Numbered from the stretch's first letter, positions 50,945 to 60,852 are shown. The stretch: DNA of 64,000 bases from Treponema sp. (GCA_017534445.1 JAFXWC010000015.1:1-64000), one strand, 5' to 3'. Made by a program: numbers and translations. The notes: generated from the sequence alone by a model not told the origin.

Positions 50945-52276
50945 ATGCGTTTTGAAAGTACACGCAACGAAAATAACAAGGCCGGATTTGAAGAAGCTCT
51001 TTTAAAATGTATGCCGGAAGACGGCGGGCTTTACGTTCCTTACGAAAACGAAGATTTGCGCAACTGGATTTTATATGCAGACGAAAACACCTCTTTTGCA
51101 AACTTGGCGGGAACCCTTACATCTGCCATAATCAACAAGGAATTCAGCCCTATTATTTGTGAAGCAATCGCCACAAAGGCCTTTCCATTTGAACCCGTAA
51201 TCAAGCAGCTTGACGACCATCTTTTTTCCATGGAACTTTACCACGGGCCAACCGGTTCTTTTAGGGACTTTGGCATTTCATACCTTGCCTCTGCAATGGA
51301 AACAATCCTAAGGATAAATGGAGCAACTTCCATTCTTTTGGATGCAAGTTCCGGGCCTCTCGGTTCCTGCATGGCCAGTGCCCTGCGCGGGAAGAAGCAT
51401 TTAAAATCCGTTCTCATTTTCCCCAGGGGTAAAATCTGCGGAATGGACGAAAGCGATTTTGTCTGGAACGGCGGAAACATCTATCCAATAGAAGTGGACG
51501 GTACAGAAGCTGACTGCCACAACCTTGTAAGGGGAATTTTTGCAGCCAAGGACCTTGTAAAAAAATACCATCTTACGGTTGCAAATTCTGCAAACATAGG
51601 CCGCCTTTTGCCACAGTCATTCTTCTACACATTCGCATTTACCCGCATAAAAAAACACGTTACGGGTGACATTTTCTACGCAATGGAAGCCGGCAACTAC
51701 GGAAACCTTGTGTCCGGCCTTTACAGCTGGCGGTTGGCGCTTCCGGTAAAGGGATTCATCCTTCCTTCCACCGCAAACCTATGCACAGACGCAAACGGAA
51801 AGGTAACAATCTCCGACAGCAGTGTTGCTTTTGAAAAGCGTGCACCGGCAGACCCTTCCGACCCATCCAACCTTGAGCGCCTTGAACACATCTTTAAGAA
51901 CTATTCGCTTATGCTTAGAAGCTTTGTCTATCCTGCAAAGGTTGACCGCGAGCAAACGGAAAAAGCCTGCAAAGAATTGTACATGAAGTACCATGTATAT
52001 GCAGACGAAGACACAAGTGCAGCCTATGCGGCAAGCATTTTGCGCAAGGACATAACAGAAGACTATGACGATTCCGTTGTTCTTATGATGAGGAATGCCC
52101 CTTCGCTTTCCGCAGATTTTATCAAGCACTGCATTGGCGAAGAGCTTACTGTTCCAGAAGAAATCCAGAAGGCTTACAAGCCCATCCGTTTGGACAAGCC
52201 TGTAATCTCGCCTTCTGACATTGACTATGTTACTTCTGTTCTAAATTCACTGAATCTTCTGAGGATTTTTTACTAG
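50945..52276 (+). CDS. Threonine-synthase-like protein lacking the PLP lysine
   Basis: 443 residues with the ThrC layout: N-terminal FESTRNENNKAGFEEALLKC and MPEDGGLYVPYE, PLP-domain motif YHGPTGSFRDFGISYLASAM, a glycine-loop region LLDASSGPLGSCMASALRGK, and GNYGNLVSGLYSWRLALPV. In threonine synthases the first motif carries the PLP Schiff-base lysine (GPTxxFKDF); here residue 107 is Arg. The phosphate loop SGDTG is also changed, to SGPLG (137-140). The fold is kept but PLP chemistry as in ThrC looks impossible; a pseudoenzyme or new activity is more likely. The 3' end overlaps the converging GH13 gene by 47 bp. Confidence 0.82.
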   Translation: MRFESTRNENNKAGFEEALLKCMPEDGGLYVPYENEDLRNWILYADENTSFANLAGTLTSAIINKEFSPIICEAIATKAFPFEPVIKQLDDHLFSMELYHGPTGSFRDFGISYLASAMETILRINGATSILLDASSGPLGSCMASALRGKKHLKSVLIFPRGKICGMDESDFVWNGGNIYPIEVDGTEADCHNLVRGIFAAKDLVKKYHLTVANSANIGRLLPQSFFYTFAFTRIKKHVTGDIFYAMEAGNYGNLVSGLYSWRLALPVKGFILPSTANLCTDANGKVTISDSSVAFEKRAPADPSDPSNLERLEHIFKNYSLMLRSFVYPAKVDREQTEKACKELYMKYHVYADEDTSAAYAASILRKDITEDYDDSVVLMMRNAPSLSADFIKHCIGEELTVPEEIQKAYKPIRLDKPVISPSDIDYVTSVLNSLNLLRIFY

Positions 52277-55200
52277 CCTTAGAAGTCTTTGCCTTTGCAA
52301 GAACACGCTTCTTTTGCACAGGGCGGACGGCTTCAAGGAATTTCTCGCACTGGTACTGGGCACCTTCCTTGGCAGCAACGAGGGTGCGGTAGAGCCGGTG
52401 TATGTGCTCGCGCAAGATGCGTGGGCTGTACATGGAAACCGCCGCAAATGCATACCAAAGTGAAGACTCCATCTTTTCCTTGTTGAACCATCTTATTCCG
52501 TTAAAGTTGTTTGCACCGGTAAGTTCCCAAGAATATTCACCTTCCGTAAGAAGCCTTGCCGTTTCGTAAGTAGACTTTGCCTGTCCCGAAGCGCCAAAGT
52601 TAAAGTCGCGGATTTTCATCATTAAGAAGAGCTTCCTGAACGTAGACTTCATTTCTTCATTTTCAAAGCCTGCCTTGTTCAAAAGCTCTGTAAGCTTGCG
52701 GTTGTAGCCCCACTTTAAGCAGTTTGCGCTTCCCGCAGAAGAAACCATTGCAAAAGCCGCAAGTATTTCTGCCGCATTTTTGTTGGAATTGATTCCTTCG
52801 TAGAAAAGATTGTCCGCATTGGCCTTAAGCGCAGAATTGGAAATCTTGTACCTTGTAGAAGACGGGGACGATGTTGCGTTGCTTAAGCCCTGGCTTGCAG
52901 CTATTGTTCCTGCAAGATATTCAATCTGCTTGCAGAATGCATTCCACCGCTGCGCCGCTGTTGCCTCCGTTGCCTTTTTCCTAATTCTGGCTTCTTTTTG
53001 CGTTGGAGTCTTGTCTTTGCGGACAGGCTTAACAAGTTCCATTTCTGCCTTCTTTAGGTTAAAGCGTTCCTGTTCCTTGTTAATCTCCGCCTCTTGGGCC
53101 GCAAATTTGGATTCAGCTTCGTAGTATTCAAGGGCCTGCTTCTTTACCGCAGCAAAGATTTCTTCCGTAGTAATTCCGTCTTTTTTCTGGGCTTTAAGAA
53201 CAAGCGCCGGTGTGCAAAGGGTAGAAAGCTGGCCAAAAAGTTCCGGGGTTGCAAATTTTGCAAGGGCAGCATACAAGTCCTTGTAGCGGTATTCCTCCCA
53301 TGCAACTTCAAGGTCGGGACAACCGCCACCGTTCAAAAGCTCGTTCAGCTTGGCGTACTTGCCTTCAACCGTGTCCTCAACTTGCTGCACGTCAAGATAG
53401 ACCTGGTACTCAAAACCGTTAAGCGAGACAAACATGCCCTGGTTGATAAGGTCGTCACTTTTGCGGACGTACCAGAGGCCACTCTTGTGTTCGCGGAAGA
53501 TGCAGAAGTGGTCGCTGCCGTAGCTAAGTCCCACGCCTTCTGCAAGAGACCTGCTTCTCATCTCCTTGTCGTTTTCTCCAGAGCCAACTTTTACCGCATA
53601 TTCGCATGACTGCTTTATCCAGCCGGAAGCCCTTTCGTACTTGTTGTTGTAGAATACAATAGTGCGCTCAGAGCCGCATGAGTTTGAATAGGCAAAGATG
53701 TTTTCGTTTACAACGCCGTTGTTCCACACATCGTAGAACAAAAAGTTGTCCACGCCGGAGAAGAGATACCTCTTGTGCATAAGAGGGAATATGTCGTGCC
53801 AGTGGCGGCCAACAAGACCTTCATCCGGCTGTTCGTCGCGGTAGGCACGGGTATATTCCATTCCGTACTTTTCTTCAAAGCCTTCTATCTGACCGTGACC
53901 AAACATTGGCAGGCCTGGCATTGTTACCATAAGGGTACAAACGCCAAAGTACTTGTCTCCCTTGCCAAACTGGGCCACCGCCGTCTCTTCGTCGGGGTTG
54001 TTCATAAAGTTTACAAAGCGCTTTAGAACCTGGGGGTCAAATTTTATGGTGTTCTTAACCGTATCGCGGTACTTCTGATTCTCTTCCTTCTTGAGCATGT
54101 TCATGAAGGCAGAATTGTAAACGCGGTGCATTCCCAGCGTACGGGTAAAGTAGCCTTCCATCATCCAGAATGCCTCTGCAAGCAAAAGCGTGTCCGGCAT
54201 GTCGCGGGCGCAGCGGTCAACAACTTCCCTCCAGAATTCATTTGGAATTGCGCTCTCAAACTGTTCCGTGGTAAGGGCATACTGGCTTCTTGTGGCAATG
54301 TCTCCACCATGGCCTGGCTCCGGATACCAAAGGCGGCGTATGTGCTTCTTTGCAAGAACCATTGCGGCGTCAAAGCGGATAATCGGAAAGTTGGAGGCAA
54401 CCTTCATAATCTGATGGATAACCTCTTCCCTTGCTTTTTCATTCAGGAAGTCAATCTGGGCAGTGTCGTTCCAAGGCATACCTGTACCGTCGTTTCCGTG
54501 GTAGATATAAGTTACGTCCCCTGTCTGATTGTCCACGCGCTTAAAGCATACGGCGCAGTCGCTCTTTGAATAGTAATGGTCTTCAAGGTAAATGGAAACG
54601 CGTCCGTCCTGGCTTAGGTTTTCCCCGGTAAAGGAATACTGGGGATAAGGGCAGTCCTTTCTTGAAACAAAGAGATCGGGATGCTCAATCACCCACTTGC
54701 CGTCCATACCAGTGTGGTTTGGAACCATGTCGCTTGCAAGACGAATTCCCCTCTGCCAACAACGCTGCCGCAAATTTATAAGTGCATCCCAGCCGCCAAG
54801 GTTCCAGGCAATCTCGTAGTCGTAAAGAGAATATGCAGACGCAGCCGCTTCCGGGTTGCCGTTAATCTGCTTGATCCTTTTTGAAGCATAGCTTCTTTCC
54901 CAAAGACCAATCAGCCAAAGCCCCGTAAAGCCCTGGTCACGCAAAAGGTCAAGTTCCTCATCAGGAATCTGGTCAAGGCGGTTAATCTCGCGCCCATATT
55001 TTTTGCTCAGCTGGAAAAGCCAGACAAGAACCGTCTTTGCCATAAGAACAACCTTTGGCATCCATTCGCGGTCAGGGCTGAACCTTTCGTACTCGCGCAT
55101 AAGGTTTTCGTAGGAATATGGAGCCATCTCCGCATCACCGCCGTTTGTGGGGTGCCAGGCAGCCTTTTCTTCCTCACTCAAAGTGTCAATTCCTTCAAGA

Positions 55201-55958
55201 AGGCGGCGCAACCATTCGCCAAGCAAATCCGCCCAGTAGGTGCGTATGTAGTCCAACTGCCCCTTTAGCGAAGTTGGGGAAGCAACAACCGGTTCCTTTA
55301 GCATATTGATAAGGTCGTTGTTCTTGGGGCCAAATTTGGGAAGAGTCAAGAAATATGCCTTTATCTGGTTCCATGTCTTGATGTAGTTTGCGTTAAGGGC
55401 AAGCTTCCTGTCGTCAAAAAGAATTTGGAATGGATGAAAAGCGGGATTTTCGTTAGCAAGATGAAGAAGTATCAGCTCTTCAAGAACCTGCTCGCGGTTG
55501 CTCCTCTGCTGCCTTGTACCTGTATCGTAGGCAGACTGCATAAGATAGTCCCAGTTGGTAAGCTGCTTCTGATATACGGCTGTAGGGGGAAATTCATCCA
55601 TAAATTGCAGCAAAAGCTTGTCTATCTCGTCCTTGCCAAAAATTCTGTCCAATTCAAAAAGAAGGGTCTTAAAAGCGTTGGGGTCCTTGTCCCTCCTAAA
55701 AAGCATACAGACATAGTGGAAAATCTCGTCTATAAGCCCCATGGCGTTAAGGCTTCCTGCAGAAACCTGCTTTTCCTTTTCCCCACGGCTTACAAAAAGA
55801 TCATTCAGCTTTGTCTGAAACTTCTGTACGGCCTTAAGGTTTGCAAAAATAACGTTGCCGCTAGAAGCAAAAAGTCCCTGGTCAAAGTTGCACAAATCGC
55901 GGACGTTGCGGCTCACGTGAAATTCATTATAAGAAACGGGCCACTTTGTTTTTTCCAT
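52230..55958 (-). CDS. Large GH13 alpha-amylase-family glycosidase
   Basis: 1242 residues. The catalytic barrel carries the GH13 regions: DMVPNHTGMDG (~409), IRFDAAMVLAKKH with the nucleophile Asp (~526), LLAEAFWMMEG with the acid/base Glu (~590) and NFMNNPDEE in place of the NHD region (~650). A ~330-residue helical N-terminal part and a ~400-residue C-terminal part, rich in Lys/Ala/Glu, flank it and match no family I know. No signal peptide, so it acts on cytosolic alpha-glucan. Follows malQ in one operon; the 3' end overlaps the ThrC-like gene tail to tail. Confidence 0.88.
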   Translation of the reverse strand: MEKTKWPVSYNEFHVSRNVRDLCNFDQGLFASSGNVIFANLKAVQKFQTKLNDLFVSRGEKEKQVSAGSLNAMGLIDEIFHYVCMLFRRDKDPNAFKTLLFELDRIFGKDEIDKLLLQFMDEFPPTAVYQKQLTNWDYLMQSAYDTGTRQQRSNREQVLEELILLHLANENPAFHPFQILFDDRKLALNANYIKTWNQIKAYFLTLPKFGPKNNDLINMLKEPVVASPTSLKGQLDYIRTYWADLLGEWLRRLLEGIDTLSEEEKAAWHPTNGGDAEMAPYSYENLMREYERFSPDREWMPKVVLMAKTVLVWLFQLSKKYGREINRLDQIPDEELDLLRDQGFTGLWLIGLWERSYASKRIKQINGNPEAAASAYSLYDYEIAWNLGGWDALINLRQRCWQRGIRLASDMVPNHTGMDGKWVIEHPDLFVSRKDCPYPQYSFTGENLSQDGRVSIYLEDHYYSKSDCAVCFKRVDNQTGDVTYIYHGNDGTGMPWNDTAQIDFLNEKAREEVIHQIMKVASNFPIIRFDAAMVLAKKHIRRLWYPEPGHGGDIATRSQYALTTEQFESAIPNEFWREVVDRCARDMPDTLLLAEAFWMMEGYFTRTLGMHRVYNSAFMNMLKKEENQKYRDTVKNTIKFDPQVLKRFVNFMNNPDEETAVAQFGKGDKYFGVCTLMVTMPGLPMFGHGQIEGFEEKYGMEYTRAYRDEQPDEGLVGRHWHDIFPLMHKRYLFSGVDNFLFYDVWNNGVVNENIFAYSNSCGSERTIVFYNNKYERASGWIKQSCEYAVKVGSGENDKEMRSRSLAEGVGLSYGSDHFCIFREHKSGLWYVRKSDDLINQGMFVSLNGFEYQVYLDVQQVEDTVEGKYAKLNELLNGGGCPDLEVAWEEYRYKDLYAALAKFATPELFGQLSTLCTPALVLKAQKKDGITTEEIFAAVKKQALEYYEAESKFAAQEAEINKEQERFNLKKAEMELVKPVRKDKTPTQKEARIRKKATEATAAQRWNAFCKQIEYLAGTIAASQGLSNATSSPSSTRYKISNSALKANADNLFYEGINSNKNAAEILAAFAMVSSAGSANCLKWGYNRKLTELLNKAGFENEEMKSTFRKLFLMMKIRDFNFGASGQAKSTYETARLLTEGEYSWELTGANNFNGIRWFNKEKMESSLWYAFAAVSMYSPRILREHIHRLYRTLVAAKEGAQYQCEKFLEAVRPVQKKRVLAKAKTSKASKKSSEDSVNLEQK

Positions 55959-56028
55959 TTAGAAATCCTCCTTAAACATGCAAGCAGGCACTTTGTAGTC
56001 TGTACCCAAATTAGAAAAATTAACCAAT

Positions 56029-58116
56029 CTATTTGCCATCGTGGATTTTAACCACTTTCTGAACACGCTGAATAAATTCTTCGTCTTGCAATAAAGCTTC
56101 CACGCTAACTGGCATCCTGTAGGTCCAGTTAAAAGCATTCACGCTGCCGGGAACATTAATTCTCTCTGACTGGGCATCCTCAAGAAAATACTTCTGCTGC
56201 AAATACAAATAGTCCTGAAGCGGATTAATAAAAAGCGCACTGCCGCATTTTGCAGAATTTTCCATAACAAAAGCCGCCACCTTTTCATCAAATGGCATGC
56301 CCGGCTCTACGGCTACAGATTCATCAGCTTCACCTTCACAAGATGCCACCGCTTTTATAAAGGCCTGGACGCTCTGCTTTTCATCCTGCCACCACTGGCG
56401 CACGGTTGAACTGTCATGCACGGAAGTAGTTGCAACGCTAAGCTCCGGGTATTTTTCAAGCGGATAATAAGGCTGCCCATCCTCTTCCCACAAACGGTTC
56501 CAGCGCACAACCTTTAGCGAAAGAATCTCCAGCTGCTTAAGAACCTCAGGCATAACCGCAAGATTCACCCCCAAATCCTCCGCACAAGGAATCATTGAGC
56601 TTGCGTGGACAATAGGCGTAAGAACGGAAAGTGCCTGTTCCTTCCAAAGCGAATTTTCCTTTTCCTTAAGCCCGTCAAAAGCCTGCCTTAGCTTCTGCTG
56701 CTCATCCCAACCCAAACTCTTCCATGCCGTTGAATTTTCATAAGTGTAGACTGGAATAAAAGTGTCGTCCTCAATCTCTATAAGACAGCGGTCATTCCAT
56801 TTGTTTTCAAGGGCACGCTTTACGTTGGCATCCTTTGAAATGTCGTCGCAAAAATGAACCGTATAAATGTCGCCCGAAACACCTATGTCCTTCTTAAAAA
56901 GCCACAGTTCCTCATCCCCAAGCCGGTCTGCAACCAGGGACAAAAAGCGGTGGGCCTCATCGTGGTTCCAGGTAATGTCTTCTATTAAGCCCGTAGGAAT
57001 GTGTGGCTGGGAAAGCCAACGGAGCCTTGAATCGTCAAAGCCAAGTGCATTAAGCTCCTTGCGGGAAAGAGAAGCGTAGGGTTCCGTATGACCAAGATAT
57101 GCCGAACCTTCCCTGTCCTTTACAGCCCAAATCCTAAAGAAGCCCAAGATGTGGTCAATCCTGAATGCGCTGTAATACTGGGAAGCAGTCTTTATGCGGT
57201 TTTTCCACCAGTTAAATTCGTCAGCCTCAAGACGCGCCCAGTTGTAAGTGGGAAAGCCCCAGTTCTGTCCGCTTGGATTTTCACCGTCAGGCGGAGAACC
57301 AGCCCTCAAATCCTGGTTAAAGAATTCAGGCCATGCCCAACAGTCGGTGCTGTCTTCGTTCATCAGAATTGGAATGTCGCCCTTAAGCAAAATGCCCTTG
57401 GACTTAACATAGTCAGCAGCTTCCTTAAACTGCTGGGCGGCACGCATCTGGCACCAAACAAAAAAATTGTGGCTGGACTTAAGAGCCTTGTTCTTAAAGC
57501 GCAGCATAATCTGATCACGGCTAAGCTTCTGCAAATGCTCATCCCAGCTTTTCCAGGAAGCCTGCATTGCAGAATCCTTAAGATTCTTAAAAACCGCGTA
57601 TGGAATCACCCAGCCGTTTTCCTCAACAAAAGCCTCAAGTTCAGCCTTGAATTTTATGGCAGAAGCAGAACCGTCCCCCGCATTCACAACATTAACGCCT
57701 GTCTTGGAAGCAGTCTTTTTTCCCTCGGCCAGCTTTTCCGCATGGGAATAAAGCAAATGCAAAAGCTTGTATTTTTCCTGGGTAAGCTTGTCGTAGTCAA
57801 AGCGGTTCTTGTATTTGTTGGACTTTATATAGGTCTTGTAGGCAGAAGCAAAAGCCTTGTCGTCTTTTAAAGCCCCCTCAAATTCCGGAAGAGACTCAAT
57901 GCGAATGTAAAGAGGATGCAGCGCAAATGCAGAAAGCCCCGAATACGGGGAAGACTGCGTGCCGGTATCGTTAACCGGCAAAAGCTGAATTACACTAAAG
58001 CCGCATGCCTGGCAAAAGTCAGCGAAGGGTTTTAAAGCCATAAAATCACCAACGGCTTCGCAATCTTTTGTGTACAATGCCGCCAGGGGAATAACAACAC
58101 CGGTTCTCTTTTCCAT
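56029..58116 (-). CDS. malQ: 4-alpha-glucanotransferase (amylomaltase)
   Basis: 695 residues, GH77. Transfers glucan chains between maltodextrins, making longer chains and glucose. Landmarks: RTGVVIPLAALYTKDCEAVG, QLLPVNDTGTQSSPYSGLSA, FRIDHILGFFRIWAV (nucleophile Asp region, ~318), CAEDLGVN (~512) and ATTSVHDSSTVRQWW. Longer than many bacterial MalQ (~500). First gene of a two-gene operon with the GH13 enzyme (70-nt gap), probably for glycogen or starch breakdown. The -10 TATAAT box lies only 11 nt from the ATG, so its leader is very short. Confidence 0.95.
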   Translation of the reverse strand: MEKRTGVVIPLAALYTKDCEAVGDFMALKPFADFCQACGFSVIQLLPVNDTGTQSSPYSGLSAFALHPLYIRIESLPEFEGALKDDKAFASAYKTYIKSNKYKNRFDYDKLTQEKYKLLHLLYSHAEKLAEGKKTASKTGVNVVNAGDGSASAIKFKAELEAFVEENGWVIPYAVFKNLKDSAMQASWKSWDEHLQKLSRDQIMLRFKNKALKSSHNFFVWCQMRAAQQFKEAADYVKSKGILLKGDIPILMNEDSTDCWAWPEFFNQDLRAGSPPDGENPSGQNWGFPTYNWARLEADEFNWWKNRIKTASQYYSAFRIDHILGFFRIWAVKDREGSAYLGHTEPYASLSRKELNALGFDDSRLRWLSQPHIPTGLIEDITWNHDEAHRFLSLVADRLGDEELWLFKKDIGVSGDIYTVHFCDDISKDANVKRALENKWNDRCLIEIEDDTFIPVYTYENSTAWKSLGWDEQQKLRQAFDGLKEKENSLWKEQALSVLTPIVHASSMIPCAEDLGVNLAVMPEVLKQLEILSLKVVRWNRLWEEDGQPYYPLEKYPELSVATTSVHDSSTVRQWWQDEKQSVQAFIKAVASCEGEADESVAVEPGMPFDEKVAAFVMENSAKCGSALFINPLQDYLYLQQKYFLEDAQSERINVPGSVNAFNWTYRMPVSVEALLQDEEFIQRVQKVVKIHDGK

Positions 58117-58318
58117 AATTATTTTCTATTATATCATGACAATAATTAACTTGCCACAAGTTTTTCTGTTTTTTGCAAAAAAAATTGTTTTTTTAAGGCT
58201 CCTTTTAATATTAAACCAAAATTAAAATGATTTGAAGTGCTTTTTATGTATCATTATGGACATCAATGCCAAGGTAAATTATACTTTGCCATATATAGCA
58301 AGGAGAAAATCCTGTATT

Positions 58319-58894
58319 ATGGAAGATTTATCTGAATATTTGGAAGAAACCGACTGCATTGATTATAAAAACCCTCTCGTTGCAGAAAAAGCAAATGAAC
58401 TAAAGGCTTCTTCTTCCGATGAGCTTGACTACATAGAAAAAGCATACAAGTTTGTGCGCGACGAAATTCCACACACCTGGGATGCAAAACTCACCGTAGT
58501 TTCAAAAAATGCCAGCGACGTACTCAAAAACAAAACAGGCATCTGTTGGACAAAATCATGCCTGCTTGCGGCCTTACTCCGTGCAAACAAAATCCCGGCA
58601 GGAATCAGCTACCAGTATTTAACACGTGCCGATGATGCAAGCGACGGTTACATCATTCATGCATTGAATACTGTTTACATCGACTCTCTGCAAAAATGGA
58701 TTCGCCTTGACGCACGCGGAAACAAAGCAGGAGTAAACGCACAGTTCAGCCTCGAAAAAGAAATCCTTGCCTTTCCAGCCCGCCCTGAATTTGGCGAAAA
58801 AGATTACCGCGACAACCATTGCGACCTGGACCTTCGCCTCAAAGAAATTCTAAAGACAAGCAGCAACATCCTCGAAGTCCGCACGGATTTTTAA
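58319..58894 (+). CDS. Transglutaminase-like cysteine protease-fold protein
   Basis: 191 residues. Catalytic triad candidates: Cys in NKTGICWTKSCLLAALLRAN, His in GYIIHALNTVYI and Asp in WIRLDARGNKAG, the standard transglutaminase-like order. No signal peptide. Family members are often peptidases or amidases rather than crosslinkers. Start at 58319 has an AAGGAG site 13 nt upstream; the longer frame to 58232 adds an unsupported extension. Begins a run of five small same-strand genes. Confidence 0.85.
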   Translation: MEDLSEYLEETDCIDYKNPLVAEKANELKASSSDELDYIEKAYKFVRDEIPHTWDAKLTVVSKNASDVLKNKTGICWTKSCLLAALLRANKIPAGISYQYLTRADDASDGYIIHALNTVYIDSLQKWIRLDARGNKAGVNAQFSLEKEILAFPARPEFGEKDYRDNHCDLDLRLKEILKTSSNILEVRTDF

Positions 58895-58910
58895 AAGGAG
58901 AACCAAGCAA

Positions 58911-59777
58911 ATGCTAATAAAAAAATGCTCTCTTTTGGACCTCAAAGAATTGGCTCAGTTAAACAAGCAGCTCATCGAAGACGAAAAAAGCGACAACGCC
59001 ATGAATTTGGAGCAATTGCAAAAGCGAATGCAAGACTTTCTTAAAAGCGAATACGATGCATATTTCTTTATGGAAGAAGATTGCGCCATAGGTTATGCCC
59101 TTGTCCGACGCACCGCAAAGCCACTGTATCTTAGGCAGTTTTTTATCGCTAGAAATTTTAGGCGGCAGGGCAAGGGTAAAGCTGCACTCAAACTTTTATT
59201 GGATGAGCTAAAAACAGATAAGATTGACATAGAAGTTCTGTCTTGGAACAAGGCTGCAATTAAATTTTGGGAACGTTGTGGTTTTACAGAACGCAGCCGC
59301 TATATGAGGCTGGAAAATTCAGAATCATCATTCTGCATACGAAAACTTGCGGAAGCTAATATTCCAGAAGCACTTTCTCTTGCATGGAAGGTTTTTACCG
59401 AATACGAGTCGCCGGATTATTCAGCCGAGGGCACAGAAGAATTCAGAAAGACCCTTCACGACCCTGAATATTTAAACGGCTTGGACTATTACGGAACTTT
59501 TAAAGAAAGCAAACTTGTTGCAACCTGCGCCATAAGAGTAGAAAAATGCCACATTTGTTTTATGTTTGTAGATGGAAGCTATCACAGGCGCGGCATTGGA
59601 AGCAAATTGATTCACCATGTTCTAAACGAATACAAAGGAGAGACAGTAACGCTCAATTCTTCACCATACGGCTTGCCCTTTTACAAAGCAGTTGGTTTTG
59701 TTCCGACGGATGAAGAAAAAACAGTCAAGGGAATCCGCTTTACGCCTATGAAATATATTCCTCAATCAAAGGAGTAA
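58911..59777 (+). CDS. Tandem GNAT acetyltransferase
   Basis: 288 residues holding two GNAT domains. First: FIARNFRRQGKGKAALKLLL (acetyl-CoA loop RRQGKGKA) and WNKAAIKFWERCGF. Second: MFVDGSYHRRGIGSKLIHHV (loop RRGIGSK) and SSPYGLPFYKAVGF. Both loops look intact. The substrate is not predictable. It has an AAGGAG site and lies 16 nt after the transglutaminase-like gene. Confidence 0.88.
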   Translation: MLIKKCSLLDLKELAQLNKQLIEDEKSDNAMNLEQLQKRMQDFLKSEYDAYFFMEEDCAIGYALVRRTAKPLYLRQFFIARNFRRQGKGKAALKLLLDELKTDKIDIEVLSWNKAAIKFWERCGFTERSRYMRLENSESSFCIRKLAEANIPEALSLAWKVFTEYESPDYSAEGTEEFRKTLHDPEYLNGLDYYGTFKESKLVATCAIRVEKCHICFMFVDGSYHRRGIGSKLIHHVLNEYKGETVTLNSSPYGLPFYKAVGFVPTDEEKTVKGIRFTPMKYIPQSKE

Positions 59778-59780
59778 CCT

Positions 59781-60137
59781 ATGCCATTAGTAAAAATCAG
59801 TGTTCGTGACAGCTGGACAAGCGACAGAATCAAAGAATTGAACAAGGCCGTACATGAAGGTCTTGTGAGCGCACTCAAAATCGAGGACTGGGATTTCTTT
59901 CATCGGGTTTACAAGTTTTCCAAAGAAGATTTTGTTTTTCCCGATTTTAAAAGCGAAAATTTTATGATAATCGAGCTTTATCTTTTCCCCGGCCGCACAG
60001 ACGAGCAGAAAGAAGCCGTTTACCGCGAGATTTGCCAGAATGTCGGAAAGCTCGGCATTGCTCCCACGGATATTTTCATTCAGATTATCGAGCAGCCCAA
60101 CATAAACTGGGGAATTGGTGGCAAGGCAAGGAAATAA
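59781..60137 (+). CDS. Tautomerase family protein
   Basis: 118 residues. It starts MPLVKISVRDSWTSDRIKEL, with the Pro directly after the initiator Met that serves as the catalytic base in 4-oxalocrotonate tautomerase/MIF-type enzymes, and ends with IIEQPNINWGIGGKARK. Length suggests the fused two-module form. AAGGAG site; begins 3 nt after the GNAT stop. Confidence 0.88.
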   Translation: MPLVKISVRDSWTSDRIKELNKAVHEGLVSALKIEDWDFFHRVYKFSKEDFVFPDFKSENFMIIELYLFPGRTDEQKEAVYREICQNVGKLGIAPTDIFIQIIEQPNINWGIGGKARK

Positions 60138-60141
60138 AAAA

Positions 60142-60258
60142 ATGTTTGAAAGTGATTTTGCAACGCTTTTGCTGGCTGCACTCATTACGCTTCTTTATGG
60201 AAAAGCACGACACCTCATTTACGGAATCCTTGTTCATTTCTGCGCTGTGTTTGATTAA
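60142..60258 (+). CDS. Small hydrophobic ORF (38 residues)
   Basis: ATG 60142 with an AAGGAA sequence about 7 nt upstream, stop at 60258, filling the gap between the tautomerase and hydrolase genes. One hydrophobic stretch (FATLLLAALITLLYG) and a second weaker one. It could be a real small membrane protein or just an open gap. Confidence 0.35.
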   Translation: MFESDFATLLLAALITLLYGKARHLIYGILVHFCAVFD

Positions 60259-60273
60259 AAGGAAAAAACGAAA

Positions 60274-60852
60274 ATGGATTTAGTATTATACATTCACGGA
60301 AAAGGCGGATTCGCAACTGAAAGCGAACATTACAAATCATTGTTCCCGGATTGCAAAGTTTTGGGGCTGGATTACAAGACTTTTACACCGTGGGAAACAG
60401 GAAAAGAAATACACGATGCTGTCTGCGAGCTTAAGAAAAACTATGACAAAATCATTCTGATTGCAAACAGCATTGGTGCGTTTTTCAGTATGAATGCCGG
60501 CATCGAGGATATGATTGAAAATGCGTTTTTTATTTCGCCTATGGCCGATATGGAAAAAAGGATTTTCAATCTGATGCAGTGGAGCGGTGTCACGGAAGAA
60601 GAATTAAAATCTCGTGGCAGAATTCCAACCAGCTTTGGCGAGGATTTGTCATGGGATTATCTGTGCTATGTCCGCGAGCATCCTCTTAGCTGGAACCTTC
60701 CTACAAAAATTCTTTACGGCAGTAACAACAATCTTACGTCGTATGAATCTATGAGCACTTTTGCAAAAAAACATAATGCCAAGCTTACTGTTATGGAAAA
60801 CGGAGAACACTGGTTTCATACCGAAGAGCAGATGAAGTTCCTTGACGAATGA
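60274..60852 (+). CDS. Small alpha/beta hydrolase (RBBP9/YdeN-like)
   Basis: 192 residues. DLVLYIHGKGGFATESEHYK gives the oxyanion strand, IILIANSIGAFFSM the nucleophile elbow with Ser in NSIGA, and a late MENGEHWFHTEEQ the histidine. The substrate is unknown. Starts 15 nt after the small ORF with an AAGGAA site. Part of the same operon as the transglutaminase, GNAT and tautomerase genes. Confidence 0.85.
   Translation: MDLVLYIHGKGGFATESEHYKSLFPDCKVLGLDYKTFTPWETGKEIHDAVCELKKNYDKIILIANSIGAFFSMNAGIEDMIENAFFISPMADMEKRIFNLMQWSGVTEEELKSRGRIPTSFGEDLSWDYLCYVREHPLSWNLPTKILYGSNNNLTSYESMSTFAKKHNAKLTVMENGEHWFHTEEQMKFLDE

Noticed and set aside
58114-58160. malQ as an eleventh leaderless gene
   Set aside because: Its -10 TATAAT box is 11 nt from the ATG, not 6-7, and no good -35 box is at 16-18 bp, so it was left out of the set.
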